Position numbers and translations under genes: made by a program
Part shown: positions 1 to 9,080 of the stretch, in pieces
Position numbering within the stretch: position 1 is the stretch's first letter
Layout of the letters: each line of letters begins with the position of its first letter
NCBI GenBank assembly: GCA_029782365.1
Contig: JAKOUW010000202.1
Span: forward strand, 62,001-126,000
Source of the DNA: Chloroflexota bacterium
Lineage (GTDB): Bacteria; Chloroflexota; Anaerolineae; Anaerolineales; UBA4823
Direction: 5' to 3'
Length of the DNA stretch: 64,000 nt
Notes under the pieces: generated by a model
Database searches by the model: none
Seen by the model: the letters and a program-made list of their open reading frames with translations, nothing else
Told to the model about the DNA's origin: nothing

Positions 1-879
1 TCATTCCGGGCGGGCTGCCAGCCACAAGCCGAGCCCGATCAGCGCGCCGCCGACCAAGAACAAGCCAGAAAGCTGGTCTTTGAGCAGCAGCGCCCCCAGT
101 CCAACCCCCACCAGCGGCTGGGCAAAAAAAGTCAACGAGGCCACGCTGGCATCCAGAGTGGCGAAAGCCCGGTTCCACATGTACATCGAAAGGGCGGTAG
201 AAATGACCCCCAGGTATAGCACCCCCAGGATGACCGCGAAGGTGATCTGACCGAGCGGTGTGACTCGCAGCTCAAAAAAGGATGCCGGCAGCGCTGTGAT
301 CAATCCACCGAAAAGGAAGACCATCGTAGCAGGCAGCACGGCCAGGTCGCGCGTGGCCTTGCGCACCAGAACCGAATACAGCGCCCAGGTCACCGCCGCT
401 CCCACCAGGATCAGGTTGCCGATAAACAAATTGGAAGAAAAATTCGCCGAGCGTGGGTCGATCACGGCAATCACGCCAATGGTAGAGATCACCAGGGCGA
501 AAAGGCGCATGCGGGTCACGCGCTCGCCGAGCAGCCAGGCAGCAAACGGCAGGATGAAAGCCGGGGTAACCGATGTCACCAGGGCAGCGTTGGAAGCGGT
601 TGAAAGGTGTGTGCCGACAAACTGCAGGGCCACCGAAATGCCATAACCGACAAACCCAACGCCCAGCGCGACCATCGTCTGGTGGCGGGTAAAACCTGTG
701 CCACCCTGACGGGCGATAATCGCCCACAGCACCACGATGCCCATCACCAGGCGAATTGTTAATAAGGTGAAGGGCGGGATAACATCCAGCACAACTTTAC
801 TGATCACATACATGCCCCCCCAAATAGCCGCTGCGCCCAAACCATACAATATCCCACTCAATTGACGATCATGCCTCAT
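1..879 (-). CDS. DMT-superfamily (EamA) transporter
   Basis: Predicted inner-membrane exporter of small metabolites, 292 residues, the usual length for EamA proteins. About ten hydrophobic segments are visible, in two halves. The first half begins near residue 10 (GLGAAAIWGGMYVISK) and the second near residue 150 (LVGAAVTWALYSVLVRK). These are the two EamA repeats, each with the characteristic small-residue/Trp start. The TGA stop lies exactly at the window's left edge, so the gene is complete. It is followed, 18 bases away on the same strand, by the alanine racemase gene upstream of it, and the two may be cotranscribed. The substrate cannot be read from the sequence. Confidence 0.9.
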   Translation of the reverse strand: MRHDRQLSGILYGLGAAAIWGGMYVISKVVLDVIPPFTLLTIRLVMGIVVLWAIIARQGGTGFTRHQTMVALGVGFVGYGISVALQFVGTHLSTASNAALVTSVTPAFILPFAAWLLGERVTRMRLFALVISTIGVIAVIDPRSANFSSNLFIGNLILVGAAVTWALYSVLVRKATRDLAVLPATMVFLFGGLITALPASFFELRVTPLGQITFAVILGVLYLGVISTALSMYMWNRAFATLDASVASLTFFAQPLVGVGLGALLLKDQLSGLFLVGGALIGLGLWLAARPE

Positions 880-897
880 AAGTAACCTAAGTTTTCT

Positions 898-2028
898 CTA
901 TTCTGAAACATAAACCCGGGGTACCCGGGCGCTGATATTGGTCAAGATTTCATACGGAATCGTGCCTACCAGGTCAGCCAGATCATCGGCGCTGATTTCG
1001 GCTTTGCCCTGCTTACCTAACAGCACGACCTCGTCGCGTGTCTCTCCCGGGTCGCCTTCCAGGTTCACCATCAGTTGGTCCATGCAGACACGCCCAACGA
1101 TTGGATATTCTCGACCGCGCGCCAGCACATAGCCGCGGTTCGAGAGCAAACGGAAATAGCCGTCAGCATATCCCACCGGTAAGGTTAAGATCCGCACGGA
1201 GTGATCGCTTTGCCAGGTTGAGCCGTAACTCACCGGGTGATGAGGCGGCAAGATTTTACTGTTCACCGGCATGGATTTCCAGGTCAGCGCCGGGCGCACA
1301 CCCACACTGCGCTGTGTATCCTTATCTGGGTAAACACCATACAACATGATCCCGGGCCGCACGATGTCGAAATAGGCCTCTGGAAGCTGCAAAATAGCCC
1401 CAGAATTGGCGGCATGGACCATTGGCCGAGGCAGGCCGCTTTCATCGTAAAAAGCCAGAGCGCGATTGAATCGCTCAAGCTGCAGCCGGGCGTGACTCAA
1501 ATCGGCCGCGTCGGCATTGGCAAAATGCGTGAATATTCCGCTCACCTTCACATGCTGAAAGCTCAGGCTGGCCTTCAAAAGGCTGTGAGCATCGTCATAC
1601 TGCACTCCCAACCGCCCCATACCAGTGTCCACTTTAATGTGGACATCAGCCTGCAAGCCGCGCTTCACCGCCTCACTCTCGACCGCCTGGAAATTCTCCA
1701 GCGAGCCTACCGTGAGAATAACCCCGTATTCTAGGTATGCAGGCACCTGGTGAGGTTGGATACCGCCCAATACCAGGATCGGCTGGGTGATTCCACTTTG
1801 ACGCAGGGTAATTGCTTCATCCAAGATAGCCACACCGAACATATCAGCGCCGCATGAGGCCAGGTGGCGGGCGACTTCAACCAGGCCATGACCGTAGGCG
1901 TTGGCTTTGACCACCGGCATCACCCTGGCCGGCGCGACTTTTTGACGGATGGCTTGCAAGTTGGCCGCCAGTTGATTCAGGTTAACCACAACATGGGTTG
2001 GGCGCAGAGGGATAGCTTGATCGGGCAT
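898..2028 (-). CDS. alr: Alanine racemase
   Basis: PLP-dependent interconversion of L- and D-alanine, supplying D-Ala for peptidoglycan; cytoplasmic. It has 376 residues, full length for the family. The PLP lysine lies in the N-terminal motif VVKANAYGHG (about residue 39). The barrel continues through the KVDTGMGRLG segment near residue 132 and HAANSGA near 205. The C-terminal domain carries the catalytic tyrosine in VSYGSTW (about residue 268) and the GRVCMDQ motif near 312. No Shine-Dalgarno precedes the ATG. A TAAAAT -10 box ends six bases upstream, so the mRNA may be leaderless. Confidence 0.96.
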   Translation of the reverse strand: MPDQAIPLRPTHVVVNLNQLAANLQAIRQKVAPARVMPVVKANAYGHGLVEVARHLASCGADMFGVAILDEAITLRQSGITQPILVLGGIQPHQVPAYLEYGVILTVGSLENFQAVESEAVKRGLQADVHIKVDTGMGRLGVQYDDAHSLLKASLSFQHVKVSGIFTHFANADAADLSHARLQLERFNRALAFYDESGLPRPMVHAANSGAILQLPEAYFDIVRPGIMLYGVYPDKDTQRSVGVRPALTWKSMPVNSKILPPHHPVSYGSTWQSDHSVRILTLPVGYADGYFRLLSNRGYVLARGREYPIVGRVCMDQLMVNLEGDPGETRDEVVLLGKQGKAEISADDLADLVGTIPYEILTNISARVPRVYVSE

Positions 2029-2034
2029 GCGCCT

Positions 2035-2040
2035 ATTTTA
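2035..2040 (-). promoter_or_regulatory. -10 box of alr, leaderless type
   Basis: On the minus strand a TAAAAT hexamer ends six bases before the alr ATG. A transcript starting about seven bases past the -10 would begin at the start codon itself. Inferred from position only. Confidence 0.5.
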
Positions 2041-2193
2041 ACCGACATCTGGCTGACCGGTTATTCCTCTTTAAAATATGTTTTGCATCTGTCTGAGCGG
2101 CGCACGTAACAGCCAGGCTGTTGACCTTTACCTGTTCACCCAGGCTTACCCCAACCTAAAAGAAACCTGGCCTGGACCAATGAAGTTCTAGAC

Positions 2194-4629
2194 TCAGTTG
2201 GACTGTTGCCTGGCCAGGTAGAACAAAGCCAGAAACAGCAAAATCACCGCGCCGCTGATGCAGGGAAACGCCAAAGTCGGATTCGGTGTTGGTGCGCTGG
2301 GTGTCAGCGCTGGGGCTGGCTGGGTCGATAAGGCGGGTAAAGGGGTGTGCACTGCAGCAACGGCTGTGCTGGAAGCCATGGGTTGAATGGCAATTGGAGT
2401 AGGTGTGCGCCGCGGGAGTGCCGTGGGTTGAGGACTGCCAGCCGCCGGAGGCTGGCTGACCGGGCTCGCCGTCGTTTCATACGCCTGCCCGCCAGTCACT
2501 ACGATCACCTGCTCTCCCAGCGCAATGGCTGTTGCCAGGTCAGGATGCGCCTGCAGGAATGCAAAATAATCCTCGGATAAGAAGGCCAGCTTAAGGGTAG
2601 TCATGCTTTCCGGGTCGAAGGAAGTATCGATCCATTTGCCATCCTGTAAAACGAAGGTGCGTGAGCCGATTAGCCGCACACGGCCGATCATATCAACGGA
2701 GGCTTGCGGCGCGCTCTCGGCCTCCGCCAGGGCGCCCTGCCCCGCGGCATCTTGCACCGCTTTTTGCCCGCTGGCTGGCGCCGCCGGCAAGGCCTGCAGC
2801 GCGTTGTATTGGTTTTGGGCGATCTCATGCTGGGCGGCTGAGCCCAGAGCGCCGGGTTCTGTCACCAGGTATGAGGTGTAGGGTGTAACAATACCATAAC
2901 GAATACTCAGTCGTACGATTTGGTCGATGATCTCTTGCGTTGCCCCCTGCAAGCGCACCTGGTTCAACAAGTAACCGATCTTGCGGGTAGCCCACAGGCG
3001 AGGCAGGGCTGCCAGCGGGCCAGTTTCCGCATGGTTGTCGACTGTAAAAACCTGCTCTGGGAAACTCAGCGATTGACCAGTTCCGTTCAACTGGCCGCGC
3101 AAAGTAACGTCGCTAACCCCGCCTTCCCGGTAACGTCCAACGGCAATAATTTGCGAGCCGCGAAACAGGTCAGGCAAAGGCGCAGGATAGATGTCGCTGG
3201 TGGAAATGCTGCCAAAATCCAGGCTCAAATCGGTCAGCACTGGCGTACTAATTTTTTCATAAAAGCCGGATACAACCTCGTCGATCGTTTGTTCGGGCAG
3301 CACATAGGATGAAGCCCCATGATGCGCCTGGGCCAGGGAATCCAGCAGGAATGTATCGACGTCATATCCTACCCCGAAGGCAAACAGGCGCAGGTTCGTC
3401 GGCGCCGCTTTGTTGAAGTTATCCAGAATCACCGCGCTGTCGATCACGTCTTGAGTTGGCAGGCCATCGGTCAGGAAAATCAGGTATGTGGGGCGTTCAG
3501 GATGCGTCATTGCGGCGGCTTCGAGCAAAGCCCGGTTGATGTCGGTGCTGCCCGCCGCGCTGATCTTATCTACCCAACGTAGAGCCTGGGGCGCTTCGTT
3601 AGCAGGACGCAGTGCCGGCGCGTAGGATTCAACCGCTGTGCTGAAAGATATAATATTGAATCGATCAGGCGCGTTCAAGTGGCTTAAAATGAAATCCGCT
3701 GCCTGGCGGGCCTGTTGGATTTTGGCCCCATCCATCGAGCCGGAATGATCCAAAACCAGCAGGATATCCTTGGGCTGCGGCGCAGCGCTGGCCTCAGGCG
3801 AAGGTGCGATTAGCGCCACAAAAAATCCGTCTGGGTCGTGCGGGTTGAAGGGGTCTCGGTAAGTCAACAGGTGGAAGGCAGGAGTTTCTCCGAGCGAATA
3901 AAAGAGCGAAAAATCGCTGTCAGGAAGGACTTGATCAGCTTCAAAGCCTGCGGAAGCTGTATGATCATCTTTACGAACGACAGAAATGCTGTGTGAAGGA
4001 GAGTAAACGGCTCGCAGGGCTGAGGTGGAACTGATCTCAACGTTGATTGAAACGTTTTCCAAAGGTTCAGCCGAAAATTTTTCGGTGTTGAGTGGGTAGA
4101 TATAACGCACAAGCCCATGGTCGGCGACCAAAGCCTGGGTGTACTCAAGCTCTACCCGGCGTTCGGTGCCCGCCGGAATCGGGAAAATTTGCGCCTGGAC
4201 AGCGCCGCGCCCGGCGTATTCCAGCAAGGCTGGATCGCGCAACGAACGCACGATCTCCTCGTATTTTCGGCGGGCCTGCTCGGCGTCTAACACAGAGCCA
4301 TTGACCAGTTTACCATCAATCCACAACTGAAAGCTGGTCACCACCGCATCTTGCGGCAAAGGGAAGAGGTATGTGCCTTCCACTGTCCAATTGTTTGGGT
4401 TGTAAAATACCTGGTCAACATGCGTGATGGCAACCTGGTCCTGGATTTTGACAGTGACATGATGATAGCGCACCGCCAGTTGACTGATAGGCGGCACAGG
4501 GGGCGGGCATGGACCAGGGTCGCAAATGGGCGGCTCCGGAATGATAATGCCATCGGCCCGGGCTGCGGTTGGAAAAATCAACCCCGATGCCAAAACAAAC
4601 AGCAGGGCAATCCAGCCTGTTCTTTTCAT
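2194..4629 (-). CDS. VIT and von Willebrand A domain protein, membrane-anchored
   Basis: Surface protein of 811 residues resembling inter-alpha-trypsin-inhibitor heavy-chain-like bacterial proteins. In order it has a signal peptide (MKRTGWIALLFVLASG, cleaved near ADG), a VIT domain (about residues 45-175), a VWA domain beginning near residue 285 with an intact MIDAS motif DHSGSMDG, a long linker, a Pro/Thr-rich stretch and a C-terminal membrane segment with the short tail ARQQSN. The ATG at 4629 is chosen because AGGAG lies eight bases upstream; a longer frame exists but would hide the signal peptide. Probable role is metal-dependent adhesion or protein binding at the cell surface. The partner is unknown. 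Confidence 0.88.
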   Translation of the reverse strand: MKRTGWIALLFVLASGLIFPTAARADGIIIPEPPICDPGPCPPPVPPISQLAVRYHHVTVKIQDQVAITHVDQVFYNPNNWTVEGTYLFPLPQDAVVTSFQLWIDGKLVNGSVLDAEQARRKYEEIVRSLRDPALLEYAGRGAVQAQIFPIPAGTERRVELEYTQALVADHGLVRYIYPLNTEKFSAEPLENVSINVEISSTSALRAVYSPSHSISVVRKDDHTASAGFEADQVLPDSDFSLFYSLGETPAFHLLTYRDPFNPHDPDGFFVALIAPSPEASAAPQPKDILLVLDHSGSMDGAKIQQARQAADFILSHLNAPDRFNIISFSTAVESYAPALRPANEAPQALRWVDKISAAGSTDINRALLEAAAMTHPERPTYLIFLTDGLPTQDVIDSAVILDNFNKAAPTNLRLFAFGVGYDVDTFLLDSLAQAHHGASSYVLPEQTIDEVVSGFYEKISTPVLTDLSLDFGSISTSDIYPAPLPDLFRGSQIIAVGRYREGGVSDVTLRGQLNGTGQSLSFPEQVFTVDNHAETGPLAALPRLWATRKIGYLLNQVRLQGATQEIIDQIVRLSIRYGIVTPYTSYLVTEPGALGSAAQHEIAQNQYNALQALPAAPASGQKAVQDAAGQGALAEAESAPQASVDMIGRVRLIGSRTFVLQDGKWIDTSFDPESMTTLKLAFLSEDYFAFLQAHPDLATAIALGEQVIVVTGGQAYETTASPVSQPPAAGSPQPTALPRRTPTPIAIQPMASSTAVAAVHTPLPALSTQPAPALTPSAPTPNPTLAFPCISGAVILLFLALFYLARQQSN

Positions 4630-4749
4630 GCCAAACTCCTGGCCTGGTAATCCGAAACAAGATACGGGGGAATTACTCGGCTGTGGTATAGACGCCAAAG
4701 TCCATCGAATTGTTCCGCTGGTGCTGTAAGCCAGCCTATTAGCAGACTT

Positions 4750-5526
4750 CTACTTAAAAAAATATATGATCGCCACGGTAATGCCCAGCAAGACCACAAT
4801 CCAGCGCAGCGTAACCGGCTTCACCTTGCCGGCCAGCTTGCCGCCCAGCGCTCCACCGACCAGCGCGCCGGCCATCATCACCAGAGCGACCGGCCAGTTG
4901 ACCGGCCCTGTGATGACAAAAAAGAGAGCGGCCGCGGCATTTGTGACAAACCCAACGATTTGCTTCACCGCATTCAGACGAGTGAGCGTATCTTCCAGGA
5001 CCAAGCCAAGCACCGCCAAAACAATCACACTCAATCCTGCGCCAAAATATCCGCCATATACTGCGGCCAGCGCCACCGGCACAACCACCCAGACTGCAGG
5101 CAGTCCAGCGCCAGCATCCGACCCCTGGCGCGCCTGGTTGCGGCGCAGCAGCCAGGCGCGCAGCGGATCCTGCACCGCCAGGAGCAGCGAAGCACCCAGG
5201 ATCAAAAACGGCACGAGCTGGCTGAATAATTTTTCGCCAGTATTCAAGAGCAAAATGCCGCCCACCAGACCGCCAACCACAGCAGCCGGAAGCACCAGCC
5301 ATAAGCGCTTGCGCTGTCCTTGCAGGTCTTTCGCCTGGGCCAGCGTGCCGCCGATATAACCGGGCAGCAAAGCGACTGTATTGGTAACATTGGCGCTGAT
5401 CGGCGGCAAACCAACTGCCACCAACATAGGAAATGTGACCAGCGTGCCGCCGCCAGCCAGCGCATTGATGCCTCCCGCCAGCATGGCCGCCAGGGTGACG
5501 AGGATGTATTGATAGAATGTCAGCAT
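4750..5526 (-). CDS. TauE/SafE (TSUP) family permease
   Basis: Predicted sulfite/organosulfonate-type exporter of 258 residues with about eight hydrophobic segments. The family signature GGGTLVTFPMLVAVGLPP is near residue 25 (first repeat), followed by NVTNTVALLPGYIGG. A second, weaker repeat has GGYFGAGLSVIVLAVLG and LNAVKQIVGFVTNAAAA. The ATG at 5526 is preferred because GGAG lies upstream and the membrane domain starts directly after it. The extra 17 residues of the longer frame are hydrophilic. Substrate is not deducible: TSUP members move sulfite, sulfoacetate or other anions. Confidence 0.88.
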   Translation of the reverse strand: MLTFYQYILVTLAAMLAGGINALAGGGTLVTFPMLVAVGLPPISANVTNTVALLPGYIGGTLAQAKDLQGQRKRLWLVLPAAVVGGLVGGILLLNTGEKLFSQLVPFLILGASLLLAVQDPLRAWLLRRNQARQGSDAGAGLPAVWVVVPVALAAVYGGYFGAGLSVIVLAVLGLVLEDTLTRLNAVKQIVGFVTNAAAALFFVITGPVNWPVALVMMAGALVGGALGGKLAGKVKPVTLRWIVVLLGITVAIIYFFK

Positions 5527-5696
5527 GGTGTTTTGGTCTCCGTTGTTAAATGTATCACAATTGCCCATTTCCGACAAAAAAATTGGACGACCCGAAATCC
5601 ATCAAATCAGCCAGATAGGAAGATGCATTTCTCGATTCAATTGCTTTGATAGCGAATCGGGTATAAACTTATTCTAAGACTGAAAAGGAGACATAG

Positions 5697-6101
5697 ATGA
5701 CCAAAATCACATCAATCGAAGGCATAGGCGAAGTATTCGCACAAAAACTCAGCAGCGCCGGCATCACCACCATCGAAATACTACTCGAAAAAGCTGCATC
5801 CGCCAGGGATCGCAAAGCGCTGGCAGAGAAAACCGGTATCAGCGAGGCGTTGATCTTAAAATGGGTCAATCGCGCAGATCTGTTCCGCATCCATGGTATC
5901 GGAGAGCAGTACTCCGACTTGCTGGAGTACGCCGGCGTGGATTCAGTGCCTGAGCTCGCTCAACGCAAGCCCGAGAACTTGTTGTCTGCAGTCACCAAAA
6001 CGAATTTAGAGAAGAAACTGGTGAATAAACTGCCCACCCTTGACCAGGTTACTAACTGGATTGAGCAGGCGAAGCAGCTTCCAAAGCTGGTGACACACTA
6101 A
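5697..6101 (+). CDS. DUF4332 helix-hairpin-helix protein
   Basis: 134-residue cytoplasmic protein with two helix-hairpin-helix-like units. The first has SIEGIGEVFAQKLSSAGI (residues 5-22), and the second has RIHGIGEQYSDLLEYAGV (about residues 64-81), as in DUF4332. Such repeats usually bind nucleic acid non-specifically, but no function is established for the family. AAGGAGA lies seven bases before the ATG. It is monocistronic as far as the sequence shows, and the following 200 bases hold only a weak CCGGC/GCCGG hairpin. Confidence 0.85.
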   Translation: MTKITSIEGIGEVFAQKLSSAGITTIEILLEKAASARDRKALAEKTGISEALILKWVNRADLFRIHGIGEQYSDLLEYAGVDSVPELAQRKPENLLSAVTKTNLEKKLVNKLPTLDQVTNWIEQAKQLPKLVTH

Positions 6102-6296
6102 GTCTCAGCGCCATCCAAACCCAATCGAAAGCCGGCGAGTGCCGGGAAGTTTTGGCGCGCCTGTCGACATATAATTTTTTATGGTTTGACAGGCCGCTAA
6201 TTTCGATTGACAGCAAATTGAAGTCTCAATTTACACTGAGCCGCGGCGCGTTCAGATTGGTTTGGCTTGAACTGCCCAAGCTGGGATTTTCTTAGG

Positions 6297-6302
6297 TATA
6301 AT
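6297..6302 (+). promoter_or_regulatory. -10 box of prfA, leaderless type
   Basis: TATAAT ends seven bases before the prfA ATG and the interval (TTCCCCCC-type) has no Shine-Dalgarno. Expected transcription start falls on or next to the start codon. Confidence 0.55.
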
Positions 6303-6309
6303 TCCCCCC

Positions 6310-7389
6310 ATGCTGCTAGAAAAACTAATTGGAATCGAACAACGGTATCAAGAAATCAACCAACAATTGATGGACCCAACGCTGGATTACCAACGCATAG
6401 CCGACCTGGGTAAAGAACGATCTGATTTGGAGGATCTGGTCGGGAAAGCGGTGGAATATCGCCAGGTTGCCCAGCAAATTGATGAGGCCAGGCACATGTT
6501 GAGCGAAGAAGACGCAGAACTGCGCCAACTGGCGGAAATGGAGATCGCTGAATTGGAGCCGCGACTGGCAGAGCTGGAAAAAGAAATCAAAGGTCTCCTG
6601 GTGCCCAAGGATAAGCGCGATGAGCGCAATGTGATTATGGAGATCCGGGCTGGCACCGGCGGTGACGAAGCCGCTCTATTTGCCGCTGACCTGTTCCGCA
6701 TGTACAGTCGATATGCCGAGACTCGCCGCTGGTCGGTCGAGCTGCTTTCCGAAAGCGATATCGGCATCGGTGGATTCAAAGAAGTCATTTTCATGGTAAA
6801 AGGCCGGGGAGCTTATTCCCGCTTGAAATTTGAATCGGGCGTGCACCGCGTGCAGCGTGTGCCAGTCACCGAGTCTTCCGGGCGCATCCATACCTCCACG
6901 GCCACGGTAGCAGTACTGGCCGAGGTTGACGAAGTCGAAATCAACATCCCGGATAAAGACCTGGAGATCGAGGTTTACCGGTCTTCGGGCGCAGGCGGCC
7001 AAAACGTGCAAAAGAACTCCACAGCAGTGCGCATCATTCACCTGCCCACTGGCATGGTTGTCTCCTGCCAGGATGAGCGTTCTCAATTGCAAAACAAGCT
7101 GCGCGCCCTGAGCATTTTGCGAGCACGTTTGTACGAGATTGAGGAAGAAAAACGCCAGAATGAGCTGGATTCCACCCGGCGCTCGCAGGTGGGAAGCGGC
7201 GAACGCTCGGAAAAAATCCGCACGTACAATTATCCTCAGTCACGCGTGACTGACCACCGCATCAATATGTCCACCTATAATCTGCCGGGCTTTATGAGCG
7301 GCAATCTCGACGAGTTCATCGACGAACTGGCGACGCGTGATGAAACCGAGCGCTTGTCCGCTTCTGGCGCCGATGAGGATGAGGACTGA
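6310..7389 (+). CDS. prfA: Peptide chain release factor 1
   Basis: Class I release factor recognising UAA and UAG and triggering hydrolysis of the ester bond of peptidyl-tRNA. Its 359 residues are the usual RF1 length. The GGQ catalytic motif is in SSGAGGQNVQ (about residue 226), and the codon-reading P-x-T motif is PVT within RVQRVPVTESSGR (about 179), identifying RF1 rather than RF2 (SPF). The next gene starts inside its last codons and encodes the methylase that modifies the GGQ glutamine, the standard prfA-prmC arrangement. Confidence 0.98.
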   Translation: MLLEKLIGIEQRYQEINQQLMDPTLDYQRIADLGKERSDLEDLVGKAVEYRQVAQQIDEARHMLSEEDAELRQLAEMEIAELEPRLAELEKEIKGLLVPKDKRDERNVIMEIRAGTGGDEAALFAADLFRMYSRYAETRRWSVELLSESDIGIGGFKEVIFMVKGRGAYSRLKFESGVHRVQRVPVTESSGRIHTSTATVAVLAEVDEVEINIPDKDLEIEVYRSSGAGGQNVQKNSTAVRIIHLPTGMVVSCQDERSQLQNKLRALSILRARLYEIEEEKRQNELDSTRRSQVGSGERSEKIRTYNYPQSRVTDHRINMSTYNLPGFMSGNLDEFIDELATRDETERLSASGADEDED

Positions 7390-8242
7390 TCTGCTCGACC
7401 AGACAACCCTGGCCGTTCTGGGCCGGCAGATCACCAGCCACATCGTCTCAATCAGCAGCGAGCCGGCCTTCGAAGCCCGCTTGCTCTTAGCGCACGTCCT
7501 CGCACAGACTCCCACCTGGATCACGGCGCATCCGGAAACCCACCTCACACCAGCCCAGCAAAAGGTTATCGCTGAACTTGTCGAGCGGCGCGCAGCTGGT
7601 GAACCACTGCCCTACATTCTGGGGCATTGGGAATTTTTCGGGTTAGACTTGATCGTCAGCCCAGCCGTTCTGATTCCACGCTCCGAAACAGAGTTATTGG
7701 TAGAACATGCCCTGGCCTGGCTTCGCAGCCGTTCGGCAGGTCAGCGAGCGGCTGATATCGGCGCTGGCTCTGGTTGTATCGCGGCTGGTATTATGAAAAA
7801 CATATCCAACCAGAGGGTTTTCTTGTGCGACATCTCTCTCCCTGCACTGGAAATCGCCCGCCAGAACCTTCTGCGCCACCTGCTGCACGGTCAGGCTCTC
7901 ATACTGCAAACCGATTTGCTGTCGTGTTTCGCACCAGCTTCTCTCGACCTGGTGTGCGCCAACCTGCCGTATATCCCTACCCAAAAGCTTCAAGCTTTGC
8001 CGATCTTTGGCCGTGAGCCAACCGTGGCGCTGGATGGCGGCGCCGACGGGCTGGAGGTTATCCGCCGCCTGCTCGAACAGGCCGCCAGTGTGCTGGCTCC
8101 TGGCGGTATGCTTCTGCTGGAAATCGAGGCTGGGCAGGGCGGCGCCGCCCAGAAAGCCGCACAGCAAGTCTTCCCCCTTGCCAATGTAAGTCTCTGGCAA
8201 GATCTCAGTCAAAAAGATCGCCTGGTCAAAATCCAAAACTAA
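7379..8242 (+). CDS. prmC: Release factor glutamine methyltransferase
   Basis: SAM-dependent N5-methylation of the GGQ glutamine of release factors. 287 residues. The N-terminal helical domain (to about residue 75) is followed by the Rossmann methyltransferase with AADIGAGSGCIA (motif I, near residue 125). The substrate-binding NPPY motif is present as NLPY (in CANLPYIP), a proline-to-leucine change. The start codon overlaps the end of prfA by eleven bases; an in-frame ATG six bases earlier (7373) is an equally possible start. Translational coupling with prfA is likely. Confidence 0.93.
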   Translation: MRTDLLDQTTLAVLGRQITSHIVSISSEPAFEARLLLAHVLAQTPTWITAHPETHLTPAQQKVIAELVERRAAGEPLPYILGHWEFFGLDLIVSPAVLIPRSETELLVEHALAWLRSRSAGQRAADIGAGSGCIAAGIMKNISNQRVFLCDISLPALEIARQNLLRHLLHGQALILQTDLLSCFAPASLDLVCANLPYIPTQKLQALPIFGREPTVALDGGADGLEVIRRLLEQAASVLAPGGMLLLEIEAGQGGAAQKAAQQVFPLANVSLWQDLSQKDRLVKIQN

Positions 8243-8245
8243 GCT

Positions 8246-9073
8246 ATGTTTATTTACCTGTCAAAGATTATTCCACCTCTGATATACCCACTTGGATTAA
8301 CCTGCCTCGCCCTGCTGGCAGCGCTCTTTACCCAACGCCGCCCGCGTCTGCAGCGCGCCTTGCTCCTGGCGGCCTTGCTCATCTTGTGGTTGTGCTCCAC
8401 TCACCTGGTTGTCGATCCTTTAACCTATTATCTGGAAGATCAGTTTCGCACCCCACCCGAGCTGCAGCGCCCTACGCTTGAGAAAGGAATCAGCCAACCG
8501 CTTGCGCCAGTAATCGTGGTGCTCGGCGGCAGCGTCGGCCCGGCCAGCCCACCCCGCCAGGTCCCCGAAATGGGGTCCAGCACCACCGCCCGGCTGATTT
8601 ATGCAGCCTACTTATATAAGCTCGGCGTGGCGCCGCATCTCTTGCTGACCAGTGGAACAATCGATTGGATGGGCGACCAGGGCAGCCCGACAGATGATAT
8701 GCGCTTTTTGTTAAGCCAGCTTGGCGTGCCCGATTCGGCGATTTGGATTGAAGACCAATCCCGCAACACTTACGAAAACGCTGTGTTCAGTCAAAAAATC
8801 CTGGCCGAGCGCGGCATCCAGAAGATTATCCTGCTCACCTCGGCTACCCACATGCCTCGTTCGGTGGCGTTGTTTCGCAAGGTAGGCCTGGAAGTGATAC
8901 CTGCCCCCTCGGATATCCAGGTCAGCGATAACGACCTGGAGGCGCTGCGCAGCCTCAATCCGGCCACCCAACTTTTAAATTTGCTGCCCAACCCAGGAAG
9001 TCTCGGCCGCTTGACCGTTACAATGAAGGAATATTTGGGGATCGTGGTGTACCACTTGCGAGGTTGGATATAA
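8246..9073 (+). CDS. YdcF/SanA/ElyC-type DUF218 membrane protein
   Basis: 275 residues. Two N-terminal membrane segments (IPPLIYPLGLTCLALLAALF and LLLAALLILWLCS) are followed by a DUF218 domain with VIVVLGGSVGPA (about residue 92), the SRNTYENA motif (about 171) and LLTSATHMPRS (about 196). These are the conserved acid/Asn/His positions of the ElyC/SanA family, linked in other bacteria to envelope integrity and lipid-carrier metabolism. It starts three bases after prmC and its stop codon lies within the TATAAT box of coaBC. Confidence 0.85.
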   Translation: MFIYLSKIIPPLIYPLGLTCLALLAALFTQRRPRLQRALLLAALLILWLCSTHLVVDPLTYYLEDQFRTPPELQRPTLEKGISQPLAPVIVVLGGSVGPASPPRQVPEMGSSTTARLIYAAYLYKLGVAPHLLLTSGTIDWMGDQGSPTDDMRFLLSQLGVPDSAIWIEDQSRNTYENAVFSQKILAERGIQKIILLTSATHMPRSVALFRKVGLEVIPAPSDIQVSDNDLEALRSLNPATQLLNLLPNPGSLGRLTVTMKEYLGIVVYHLRGWI

Positions 9074-9074
9074 T
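9069..9074 (+). promoter_or_regulatory. -10 box of coaBC, leaderless type
   Basis: TATAAT overlaps the TAA stop of the upstream gene and ends six bases before the coaBC ATG, with no Shine-Dalgarno between. Suggests coaBC can be transcribed separately as a leaderless mRNA. Confidence 0.5.
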
Positions 9075-9080
9075 TCAATT